Source of the DNA: Chloroflexi bacterium HGW-Chloroflexi-3
GTDB lineage: Bacteria; Chloroflexota; Anaerolineae; Anaerolineales; Anaerolineaceae
Direction: 5' to 3'
Length of the DNA: 64,000 nt
Assembly (NCBI GenBank): GCA_002842045.1
Contig: PHBX01000017.1
Coordinates: 1 to 64,000, forward strand
Below the pieces are notes generated by a model that worked only from the letters and a program-made list of their open reading frames with translations, ran no database searches and was not told the origin of the DNA. Numbering within the stretch: the first letter of the stretch is position 1; the number at the start of each line of letters is the position of its first letter. Shown piece after piece: positions 27,010 to 34,981 of the stretch. The position numbers were made by a program, and so were the translations under genes.

Positions 27010-28929
27010 TTAGCCCTTTTCAGCAAATTGAGTCCGGTAAAGATGGGCATATAATCCATCGACAGCCATCAATTCAGCATGTGTCCCGGATTCTACGATC
27101 CTGCCTCGGTCAATCACCAGGATCTGATCGGCTGCCAGTATCGTACTCAGGCGATGAGCAATTACAATGCTGGTTCTACCAGCCATGACACGCTTTAATG
27201 CGTCCTGGATCAGTGCTTCTGATTCACTATCCAGGTGACTGGTAGCTTCATCCAGCACCAGAATGCGTGGATCTTTGAGAATCACGCGAGCTAATGCAAT
27301 ACGTTGCTTTTCTCCACCACTCAGCCGATACCCACGTTCGCCAACAATGGTATCATAACCATTCGGTAGGCCCATTATAAAATCATGGATATTGGCGGCT
27401 TTGGCCGCTTTTTCTATATCATCCTGACTGGCATCCAGATCAGCATAACTCAAATTGGTGCGAATGGTGTCATGGAACAGGTATGTCTCCTGTGTGACCA
27501 TACCGATCTGATCACTCAATGAATCCAGGTTAACATCTCTCACATCCATCCCATCAATCATTACCCGGCCTTCATTCGGATCATACAGCCGGGGAATTAG
27601 ATAAGTCAGTGTGGTCTTTCCAGCACCAGAAGGTCCAACCAATGCCACCAGTTGACCGGGATTCACCTGAAAAGAGATATCCTCCAGAGCAGTGACCCGC
27701 GCCTGTGATGCTGCCTTTTCCTCATCAGATTTTTGTTCATCTTTTTCCTGGTCAGATAAAACCGCATCCACCTGATCGACCCTGCCAAAACGGCGCACAT
27801 CAGTTAATCCACCAGAAAGATCATCGTAGCGAAAACAGACCTGATCAAATGTCAATTTACCATGGATATCCTTTAGAACAATTGCATTTTCTTTTTCAGG
27901 AATGTCTCTCGGCAAATCGATCACCTCAAATACGCGTTCAAAACTGACCATTGAGGTGGCGAATTCCACCGGTGCATTTGCCAGACCTTCTAAAGAGGAG
28001 TACAGACTTGTCAGATAAGCACCAAAGGCGACAATCGTTCCAATCGTCAATGCATCCTTGATCACCAGGTATCCGCCTAAACCATATACCAGCGCAGAAC
28101 CGATCGCGCTCACCAATCCAATAATCACGAAGAAGGAAACACCAATCACTGCCCGGCGTATGCCAATATCACGCACCTGCCCGGCACGCTGTTCAAACCG
28201 GTTTACCTCAGTTTTTTGTCTACCGAAGAGTTTTACCAGGATAGCTCCCCCAATATTGAGGGTTTCGTTCATCATTGCATTCATCCGCGCATTCAGATCC
28301 ATCGCCTTGTGGGCAATTTCTCTCAAAACATTCGCCAGACGTTTCGTCACAACCAGGAATATGGGCATAATGATGACGCTGACCAAAGTCAATCGCCATT
28401 CTAATGTGAACAAGACAATTAAAATCGCTACCGCCTGAATCACATTTGTAACCAGACTGACAATGGTGTTACTGATGGCATTTTGTGCGCCGATGACATC
28501 ATTGTTTAAGCGGCTGATCAACTCCCCTAAGCGTGTGTGCTTGAAAAAATGTAAACTCATTCGTTGCAAGCGTTCATATAAAGCCACGCGCAAGTCAAAA
28601 ATGACACCTTCACCTACACTGGCATTTAAACGCCGTTGAATAATTCTTAAACCACCACCCAAAATTGGCACAATTAATAAGGCTCCAGCTAACAATAGCA
28701 AGTTATCAAGATTTTTATCCGGCAGGGTGCGGTCGATTAATTCGCGCAGAATCAATGGTGAGATCAGCCCCAGAGCTGATGTCAGCAGAATTAACACCAA
28801 CATCCAGATAATATGCATGCGGTATGGCTTTGCATAATCAAGGACTCTCTTCAATAAAGTTCTCGATACTTTTGGGGTCTCATTGCTTGCTTGAACAAAT
28901 TGAGACCATTTCTGATGTCCCATCCCCAT
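27010..28929 (-). CDS. ABC exporter half-transporter (MsbA/LmrA-like)
   Basis: 639 residues. An N-terminal transmembrane domain (about 38-325, six helices) is followed by an ATPase with Walker A GPSGAGKTT, signature LSGGEKQR, Walker B ILVLDEATSHLD and H-loop IAHRLST. Between the first two strands of the ATPase (about residues 370-415) there is a charged insert, VDAVLSDQEKDEQKSDEEKAAS, that is not part of the standard fold. The protein should work as a homodimer. The substrate (lipid, peptide or drug) is unknown. ATG 28929. Confidence 0.92.
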   Translation of the reverse strand: MGMGHQKWSQFVQASNETPKVSRTLLKRVLDYAKPYRMHIIWMLVLILLTSALGLISPLILRELIDRTLPDKNLDNLLLLAGALLIVPILGGGLRIIQRRLNASVGEGVIFDLRVALYERLQRMSLHFFKHTRLGELISRLNNDVIGAQNAISNTIVSLVTNVIQAVAILIVLFTLEWRLTLVSVIIMPIFLVVTKRLANVLREIAHKAMDLNARMNAMMNETLNIGGAILVKLFGRQKTEVNRFEQRAGQVRDIGIRRAVIGVSFFVIIGLVSAIGSALVYGLGGYLVIKDALTIGTIVAFGAYLTSLYSSLEGLANAPVEFATSMVSFERVFEVIDLPRDIPEKENAIVLKDIHGKLTFDQVCFRYDDLSGGLTDVRRFGRVDQVDAVLSDQEKDEQKSDEEKAASQARVTALEDISFQVNPGQLVALVGPSGAGKTTLTYLIPRLYDPNEGRVMIDGMDVRDVNLDSLSDQIGMVTQETYLFHDTIRTNLSYADLDASQDDIEKAAKAANIHDFIMGLPNGYDTIVGERGYRLSGGEKQRIALARVILKDPRILVLDEATSHLDSESEALIQDALKRVMAGRTSIVIAHRLSTILAADQILVIDRGRIVESGTHAELMAVDGLYAHLYRTQFAEKG

Positions 28930-29092
28930 TTAATTTTCCTCCTTAGAAGCTTTACCAGGCTTTTGATTTTTAATGATTCCCCTGAATTTTAAACAGACTT
29001 TCAAATTGTGCTTTGATTATACTTTGCTTTTTTTAATGTCTCGACGAGTAAATTTTTGATCAATAATTCAACCTAAATTTTTTTAGATAATC

Positions 29093-29112
29093 ATATTCAA
29101 TATAATGAATAT
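29093..29112. promoter_or_regulatory. palindrome upstream of the ArsR gene (probable operator)
   Basis: Perfect inverted repeat ATATTCA-N6-TGAATAT, 73 bases before the arsR-type start. The shape and core ATTCA/TGAAT are typical of ArsR/SmtB operators. A related palindrome with the same core (29870-29885) precedes the permease gene. Confidence 0.7.
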
Positions 29113-29185
29113 AGTATATAATGGTGACATCGGACACTGTGTGAGATGTGGATTAAGTTTTATAATCTGCACCAAGGATTTAAAA

Positions 29186-29599
29186 ATGAGAGCCAATAAA
29201 TTATCTTTAGATGTTGAAATACAGGAAGCAAACCTGTTAAAGCTTCTGGCGCATCCGGTGCGCATTGCTATTTTAAAAATTCTTAGCCAGGAAGAAGCCT
29301 GTGTGTGTCACATGGAAGCTACGCTGGGATACCGCCAGGCTTATCTCTCCCAACAGCTGGCGGTATTACGCGAAGCTGGCATTATCAGCGATCGTCGCGA
29401 TGGTTGGAATGTTTTTTATCAAATCCAGGATCATCTAGTATTAGACATCCTGGATATCAGTGCAAAATTCTTACATTCAGCCAGTAGCGAAATCCCACTC
29501 AAACCAGTCATCTGTCCCTGCCCGAAATGTACTACCCTTCAAAACAAGGGCTCCTGTAGCAATCAAACCAAAAAGGAGACATCAAATGTTAACGATTAA
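29186..29599 (+). CDS. ArsR/SmtB-family repressor
   Basis: About 137 residues. Winged-helix core: LLKLLAHPVRIAILKILSQEEACVCHMEATLGYRQAYLSQQLAVLREAGIISDRRDGWNVFYQI. The recognition helix holds ECVC-like CVCH, the ArsR metal-site pattern (here ACVCHME), and the C-terminal tail adds CPCPKCT with three more cysteines. These could bind a soft metal or metalloid, or respond to thiol redox state. AAGGA seven bases before ATG 29186 supports this start over the upstream in-frame ATG, which overlaps the operator. It overlaps the small thioredoxin-like gene by 14 bp. Confidence 0.9.
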   Translation: MRANKLSLDVEIQEANLLKLLAHPVRIAILKILSQEEACVCHMEATLGYRQAYLSQQLAVLREAGIISDRRDGWNVFYQIQDHLVLDILDISAKFLHSASSEIPLKPVICPCPKCTTLQNKGSCSNQTKKETSNVND

Positions 29600-29825
29600 A
29601 ATATTAGGGGGTGGCTGTGCGAATTGCAAAAGACTCGAAGCTCAAACCCGAAAAGTTGTTGAAAAATTAAATATTGACGCAGAATTCATCAAAGTAACCG
29701 ACCATAAACAAATTATGGAATATCCCATCATCTCTACACCCGGCCTGGTCATTAACGAAAAGGTTCTTAGCAGTGGAAGAATTCCAAGTGAAATTGAGAT
29801 TGAAAGCTGGTTAAAAGTACTCTAG
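29586..29825 (+). CDS. small thioredoxin-like protein (redox-active disulfide protein type)
   Basis: 79 residues: LGGGCANCKRLEAQTRKVVEKL with the CxxC site CANC at about residue 11, and the cis-Pro motif STPGLVINEKV. This matches the short thioredoxin-fold proteins (redox-active disulfide protein 2) that commonly sit next to ArsR regulators and ArsP/DUF318 permeases. AAGGAGAC upstream gives a strong SD and fixes ATG 29586. It probably moves electrons or a metal for the permease downstream. Confidence 0.9.
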   Translation: MLTIKILGGGCANCKRLEAQTRKVVEKLNIDAEFIKVTDHKQIMEYPIISTPGLVINEKVLSSGRIPSEIEIESWLKVL

Positions 29826-29831
29826 GAGGAT

Positions 29832-29859
29832 TTGGTGGATTTCTCCACCAATTTTTTTT
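29832..29859 (+). terminator. terminator between the thioredoxin-like gene and the permease
   Basis: Stem TTGGTGGA (29832-29839)/TCCACCAA (29844-29851) with TTTC loop and eight T. With the operator-like palindrome right after it, it makes the permease a separately started unit, controlled by the same regulator. Confidence 0.92.
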
Positions 29860-29869
29860 CGACTATAAC

Positions 29870-29885
29870 ATTCAAAATATTGAAT
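29870..29885. promoter_or_regulatory. palindrome upstream of the permease gene (second ArsR-type site)
   Basis: Perfect inverted repeat ATTCAA-AATA-TTGAAT, 26 bases before the permease start. It shares the ATTCA/TGAAT core with the site before the ArsR gene. Confidence 0.65.
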
Positions 29886-29910
29886 ATAAAATCAAATTTG
29901 GACAATATCT

Positions 29911-31242
29911 ATGGACACTATCGTATCAACAATTGGGACTTTGTTAACAGCCGGTTGGTTGAGTCTACTGGATTATCTGGCTGCGCATGTGTTACTCTGT
30001 CTGGTACCTGCCTTTATTATTGCGGGATTCATGAGTGCCATGATTCCCAAGGAAACCATCACCCGCTTTTTAGGTCCAAAAGCCAGCAAATGGGTTAGTT
30101 ATCCAGCCGCTTCTATTGGTGGATTCGTTTTGGCAGTCTGTTCCTGTACTATATTGCCATTATTTGCCGGTATCTGGAAACGTGGGGCTGGGTTAGGACC
30201 CGCCATCACATTCCTCTTCGTAGGTCCGGCGATTAATATCCTGGCAATCACTTATACCGGAGCAGCTATTGGATTTGATATTGCTTTGGCACGATTAATT
30301 CTCTCAATCGTTTTTGGCATTGTAATCGGATTGATCATGGCCTGGATCTTCCGTAAAGAAGAAGCGGATCGTAGCTCAGAAATGCAAAAAAACGGTGTTT
30401 TTGATCAGACAGCGGAAGTCAAGCCCGCTATTTGGTGGCTTTTCATTTTATTGGTTTTAACCCTGATTGTTGGCACATTACAGATTCCGTTACTTACTGA
30501 TGTCTACTTTGATATGAGCCTACCCATCAATCCAGAAGGCAATATGATCAGTACACTTAACGCATCTAATCTGTCCATTCAAGGAGCGCTCTTAATCCTG
30601 ATGTTGATCTTTATTGGACTCCTGGCATGGAAAGGATTTGAAAATATCTTTGACAGTTTCAATCGTTGGACCTATGCTGCTTTTGTTGCGATTGGGCTCA
30701 CGATATTGATTGCAGCCCCACTGGTCGCTGTCACCAGCACTTCAATCGGTATCAATGGACGTTTCTTCGGTGAGGCAATTCTCTTAATCTTGATCGGGTT
30801 AGTTGCCAGCCGTAAATTTGATAAGGATGAGTTGGCAGGATGGATTTGGGAAACCTGGAAATTTGTCAAACAAATCTTTCCTATCCTGATTGTGGGTGTT
30901 TTTCTGGCAGGCATCGCCAGGGTGATTATTCCAGAAGCATGGATCCAATCCCTGGCAGGTAAGAATACCCTCCTGGCAAATTTTGTGGGTGTTATTTTCG
31001 GTGTTTTCATGTACTTCCCAACCCTGGTGGAAGTTCCGGTCGCAAAAATGTTCCTGGATTTAGGCATGGCACGAGGACCATTATTGGCATATCTGCTCTC
31101 AGATCCCGAGTTATCGATCCAATCGATTTTGGTTCTGACTGGTATTATGGGCAAAAAGAAGACATCCATTTATGTCCTCCTGGTTGCGATCCTGAGCACG
31201 CTGGCTGGCTATTTATTTGGAGTTGCGTTAACAGTGTTTTAA
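29911..31242 (+). CDS. ArsP/DUF318-type permease
   Basis: 443 residues with about ten membrane segments in two related halves. The first half has the hallmark LAVCSCTILPLFAGIWKRGAGLGPAITFLFVGPAINILA, with the paired cysteines that bind organo-arsenicals or soft metals in ArsP-like proteins. The second half has PTLVEVPVAKMFLDLGMARGPLLAYLLSDPELSIQSILV, also typical of this family. Expected role: efflux of an organic arsenic or soft metal species, under the ArsR regulator upstream. The alternative is a Cu/Zn efflux permease of the SO_0444 kind. ATG 29911, SD weak. Confidence 0.88.
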   Translation: MDTIVSTIGTLLTAGWLSLLDYLAAHVLLCLVPAFIIAGFMSAMIPKETITRFLGPKASKWVSYPAASIGGFVLAVCSCTILPLFAGIWKRGAGLGPAITFLFVGPAINILAITYTGAAIGFDIALARLILSIVFGIVIGLIMAWIFRKEEADRSSEMQKNGVFDQTAEVKPAIWWLFILLVLTLIVGTLQIPLLTDVYFDMSLPINPEGNMISTLNASNLSIQGALLILMLIFIGLLAWKGFENIFDSFNRWTYAAFVAIGLTILIAAPLVAVTSTSIGINGRFFGEAILLILIGLVASRKFDKDELAGWIWETWKFVKQIFPILIVGVFLAGIARVIIPEAWIQSLAGKNTLLANFVGVIFGVFMYFPTLVEVPVAKMFLDLGMARGPLLAYLLSDPELSIQSILVLTGIMGKKKTSIYVLLVAILSTLAGYLFGVALTVF

Positions 31243-31348
31243 TTCTTTTGATTTCAATCTGAGGGTTTGAAAACCTCTAACCTGCCTGAAATACCGCAGA
31301 TATAATCAATAAGTGGTTTAGAATAACACCTCGCAGCATGACTTATAA

Positions 31349-32116
31349 ATGAAACATATCCCCTGGCGATTTAAAGCAATTTTCATCTTCATGACGACAG
31401 TCCTGATATTGAGTGCATTTCAGTTAAATGTCTTTGCTGAGAGAAATACACAAGCACCATTTTTCTTTCATCCTAATCAGGAATCGTCAACCCCTACTCC
31501 AACTCCATCTGTAAATGCAGAGGAGGAAGACATTTGTGTTTTGACATCCGAAGATTGTGGGAATTCATCCGTGTCAAGCCCTGCCAAACCTGAGATGAAT
31601 TTGGAAGTCAATCCATTTGCAGATGTTGTCATAATCTTGTTCTGGATGGAAGATTGTGCACATTGTGAAGAGGTGCTCGAAACAGTTTTCCCAGAAATCG
31701 AATTTCAATATAATGACCGGGTCTCGATTCTTCCAATAGTGCTAAAAGAAATTGAATCAGTCGATATATTCTATCAAATGGCTGAGAGGCTGGGTGTTCC
31801 GAAAAACAATATCGGCGTACCTCTGGTTATTATTGGCAGTCAGGTTTTGACGGGTAATCAAATCAAAGCTGATTTAAGTCAATGGATTGAAATCTATCTA
31901 CAGCAAAACACAAAGACAATATTGGCGATCCCAGAATTCTCCGAACAGCTTCCGGAAGCTGTTCGAAGTAGACAGATCAACCCGGAGGATTTTCCAGGTG
32001 AAAATCAACCAGTCTATCGGACAACCGGAATGCGATCACTACCCCTATTACTCGCAATTGGTATTACCGTTCTGGGGGTTATACTGATTTTGGCTTATAA
32101 ATTATTCAAACGATAA
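31349..32116 (+). CDS. membrane-anchored thioredoxin-like protein
   Basis: 255 residues. N-terminal signal peptide or anchor (about 8-28), a Thr/Pro linker (STPTPTPS), then a thioredoxin-like domain with ILFWMEDCAHCEEVL (CAHC site near residue 110) and cis-Pro in NNIGVPLVIIG. A C-terminal membrane helix (about 231-250) with Lys-rich tail anchors it, so the domain is extracytoplasmic. It probably works as a disulfide reductase or oxidase outside the cell. It follows the permease by about 105 bp and may be part of the same metal/redox cassette, though it has no palindrome of its own. Confidence 0.78.
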   Translation: MKHIPWRFKAIFIFMTTVLILSAFQLNVFAERNTQAPFFFHPNQESSTPTPTPSVNAEEEDICVLTSEDCGNSSVSSPAKPEMNLEVNPFADVVIILFWMEDCAHCEEVLETVFPEIEFQYNDRVSILPIVLKEIESVDIFYQMAERLGVPKNNIGVPLVIIGSQVLTGNQIKADLSQWIEIYLQQNTKTILAIPEFSEQLPEAVRSRQINPEDFPGENQPVYRTTGMRSLPLLLAIGITVLGVILILAYKLFKR

Positions 32117-32848
32117 TTATCTGATGTCACTCCATCGCTGCCAGAGAGTTTTCAATCTGGCTTCCAAACGGTCTCCAAGGGCATCTCCTCGTGCAGTGGT
32201 GACATCGTCTTCATTTTCAAAAACCACATACGGTACTTTGACACCCTGGATATTCAGGTATGCCGGATCATCCTTAGCCAGTTCATGCCAATCCACCTCT
32301 TTGTATAAACGCTCCAATTTTTTATCCGGTAATCCATGTTCAAGAATGCTGTCCGGTTTATCCGGATTAAATCTTGCCCGATTTTTGCGTAAAGATTCGT
32401 TATAAGATACATCCAGATACAGAATTGCCATTCGTTCAACAACATCTTTGGATAAATGCTGGTATGCCTCACGATAACCACCATGTTCGCTACCTCGCGA
32501 AAATTCAAGAATTGTCGTGTATGTCTGATGGTAATCAGGCACTCTGGTCACCTTCTTTTGATAATCAAAACACATGCGTCGAATGAGTAAATGCCAGAGA
32601 TGGTTGCCATTAAAATAGCCCTGCTCATCACTATGCAAGCGCGGATATCCCATTTTCTGCAAAATGTCATCTTCTTCAAACCAGGTCCACAACATCGGAA
32701 AATCATCAATTTCCTCAAATTCGGCAATCATGAACCTTTTCTTTCGTTCTTCGACAGAACCGCGTTTCAAATAGTCGATCACTTCACTTTTGCCAGCAGC
32801 TGGACGGGCATTCAAAACCAGAATATCAAAAGTAGATTTATTTTTCAT
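32117..32848 (-). CDS. P-loop-containing protein of unknown function
   Basis: 243 residues. It begins with a hydrophobic strand and the loop NARPAAGKSE, a relaxed Walker A like that of small-molecule kinases (GxxxxGK(S/T)-like). The rest is rich in Asp/Trp/Tyr and has EFSRGSEHGGYREAYQHL and LDVSYNESLRKNRARFNP, which look like the lid/Arg-rich region of a nucleoside- or uridine-kinase-like fold. I do not recognise a named family. The coding end lies next to the end of the thioredoxin-like gene, whose stop is one base away. Confidence 0.7.
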   Translation of the reverse strand: MKNKSTFDILVLNARPAAGKSEVIDYLKRGSVEERKKRFMIAEFEEIDDFPMLWTWFEEDDILQKMGYPRLHSDEQGYFNGNHLWHLLIRRMCFDYQKKVTRVPDYHQTYTTILEFSRGSEHGGYREAYQHLSKDVVERMAILYLDVSYNESLRKNRARFNPDKPDSILEHGLPDKKLERLYKEVDWHELAKDDPAYLNIQGVKVPYVVFENEDDVTTARGDALGDRLEARLKTLWQRWSDIR

Positions 32849-32967
32849 TTTTTTCCTTTAAGGCATACAATAGTAATTATTCAAGTTCTAACATCTTTAA
32901 TCTCTCTATTGTGTTTTATTTTATATCAATTTATTTTCTTTGAGACTTAGACCATCAAAGAGGCAAT

Positions 32968-33801
32968 ATGCGCATCAAGATAGTAACCGACAGTGTCTGC
33001 GACATCCCCGATGAATTGATTCAGCAATATGACATAAAAGTTGTACCCTCGTACATTAATATCGGTGATCAAAGCTATTTGGACGGGGTGGAAATGACAC
33101 GTAAACAATTTTATGATGGTTTGGATAGCTTTCCCCAACATCCCAAAACTGCTGCCCCAGGTCCAGAAACTTATCTACAAATCTTTCAGGATGCAGCTGA
33201 AGAAGGCTACGACCAGATTTTCTCAATCCATGTCGCCGCTAATATGAGCAGCATTTATAACTCTGTCCTTAAAGCAGCCAATCAATCAAAAATATCTGTG
33301 GTTGTCCACGATTCTCAACAACTTTCCCTTGGGGCAGGTTTACAGGTAATTACTGCCTCGAAAATGGCCTTGGAAGGGGCAAAGGTCGATGAGATCAAAA
33401 ATGAAATAACCGATTTGGGAAAGCGTACCTACGTATATGCTTTATTAGATACATTAAAATTTCTGCATCTCAGTGGCAGGATCAATCTGGCCATGCGGGG
33501 TATCGGGTCCCTGCTTCGAATCAAACCTCTGATGACTTTTCATGCTGGCATTCCCATTTTTGAAAAGGTCAGAACGCGTGGAAAAGCAATTGAATGCATG
33601 TTATCCTATGTGCGCAATTTAGGACCTCTGGAGCATATTTCTGTTATACATACGCAGGCATTGGAAGCAGCCAAATGGCTTTACCAGAAAGCAAATTCTC
33701 TGATCCCTGAAAATAATCAACCTATTTATCAAATGGTTACACCGGCGGTTGGGGCACATGTTGGCCCGAATGGGATTGGGTTGGTTTGCGTAACCAGCTA
33801 A
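32968..33801 (+). CDS. DegV-family fatty-acid-binding protein
   Basis: 277 residues. TDSVCDIPDELIQQYDIKVVPSYINIGDQ, then the FPQHPKTAAPGPETY region and SIHVAANMSSIYNS, are typical DegV motifs. DegV/FakB proteins bind a fatty acid, in FakB for presentation to a fatty-acid kinase. The C-terminus (MVTPAVGAHVGPNGIGLV) is family-conserved and confirms completeness. The 3' end runs 65 bp into the antisense MFS gene. Confidence 0.9.
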   Translation: MRIKIVTDSVCDIPDELIQQYDIKVVPSYINIGDQSYLDGVEMTRKQFYDGLDSFPQHPKTAAPGPETYLQIFQDAAEEGYDQIFSIHVAANMSSIYNSVLKAANQSKISVVVHDSQQLSLGAGLQVITASKMALEGAKVDEIKNEITDLGKRTYVYALLDTLKFLHLSGRINLAMRGIGSLLRIKPLMTFHAGIPIFEKVRTRGKAIECMLSYVRNLGPLEHISVIHTQALEAAKWLYQKANSLIPENNQPIYQMVTPAVGAHVGPNGIGLVCVTS

Positions 33802-34939
33802 AGCTGATAAAAAACAAAATCAGGAAGATCCCAGCACCACTCAGAAATGGGAATGAAATCCGAACATCAAACATAATCCCTGCCCAAAGTGGACCGACAA
33901 TTCTGCCCAAACTCATAAATGAATTCGCCAGACCTAATGCAGCTCCCTGTCCACCCCGAGCCTCCATGGAAACAAGCGCAGCGATTCCTGGTCTCAGCAT
34001 GGAATTAGCAAGCACAAATAAACCCACTGTCAGATATAAGGTCAGATCTGAATAAGCCCAAAGCATGATCAAAAAACCAACCGAACTGCCAATTAATGAA
34101 GCCCTGATAACCAATCGTTCACCGAATCTGCGTGTTAACGGTCCGGTCAAAACACCCTGCACAAAAGTGGACATCAATCCGATCACCATCATCACAGATC
34201 CTACCTGAGCTGGATTATAGTCAAAGCGATGCTGGGCATACAGTCCAAAAATACCTTCAAAATTGGTTAATCCGAAAAACACCATAAACGACAACACCAT
34301 CAGATAACCCAAGGGTCCGAACAATGACTGCCAGATCTGTTTCAGATCAAATCCCTTAATCTTCACCCCTGCTTCGCGTTCGGATTTTGGCAATGACTCA
34401 GGCAAGAAAATCAGGATCAGAAATAACGCCAACATGGAAAGCCCGGAAGCAACAAAAAATGGAGTAGAAAGCGATTCCCCCGCTAACAGACCACCTAATC
34501 CTGGACCCAATACCAGGCCCATACCCATGGCAGCGCCAATCACACCCATTCCCCCACCTCGGTTTTTGGACTCAGTGGTGTCACTGATATATGCCATAGC
34601 TGTTGGTAATGTGGCAGCGGATAACATCCCGCCAAGCGCACGGGCAGCATAAATCATCCATAATTCTGTGGATAATCCAAAAAGAACCAGCGAGATTGCA
34701 TTTCCCAGTGCGCCAATGATCAACATTGGTTTGCGACCGAAACGATCAGAATAACCGCCCCAGATTGGTGAAAAGATGAATTGCATGATGCTGAAAATTG
34801 CCATCAACAGACCCAATCCTTTTCCACTGGCGCCAAAACTTTCGATATAAAATGGCAAAATCGGGATGACCATCCCAAATCCCATCATCACCACAACCAG
34901 GGTGAAAAATAAAATGGCTAAATTACGGCGATTATGCAA
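33737..34939 (-). CDS. MFS transporter (TetA/DHA1 type)
   Basis: 400 residues, twelve predicted membrane segments. The loop motif GGYSDRFGRKPML after helix 2 and the related LTGPLTRRFGERLVIR after helix 8 are the two MFS signature loops; GAAMGMGLVLGPGLGGLLAG is the helix-5 antiporter motif of drug/H+ exporters (motif C). Function is probably drug or metabolite export; substrate unknown. The 3' end overlaps the convergent DegV gene by 65 bp. Confidence 0.9.
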   Translation of the reverse strand: MHNRRNLAILFFTLVVVMMGFGMVIPILPFYIESFGASGKGLGLLMAIFSIMQFIFSPIWGGYSDRFGRKPMLIIGALGNAISLVLFGLSTELWMIYAARALGGMLSAATLPTAMAYISDTTESKNRGGGMGVIGAAMGMGLVLGPGLGGLLAGESLSTPFFVASGLSMLALFLILIFLPESLPKSEREAGVKIKGFDLKQIWQSLFGPLGYLMVLSFMVFFGLTNFEGIFGLYAQHRFDYNPAQVGSVMMVIGLMSTFVQGVLTGPLTRRFGERLVIRASLIGSSVGFLIMLWAYSDLTLYLTVGLFVLANSMLRPGIAALVSMEARGGQGAALGLANSFMSLGRIVGPLWAGIMFDVRISFPFLSGAGIFLILFFISFSWLRKPTQSHSGQHVPQPPV

Positions 34940-34981
34940 TGGACTCCTCCAGATGTTGATCTACCCTGTTTTTTAGATTAT

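Noticed and set aside
31255..31285. GAGGGTTTGAAAACCTC hairpin after the ArsP-type permease as terminator
   Set aside because: Imperfect stem and no T-run after it.
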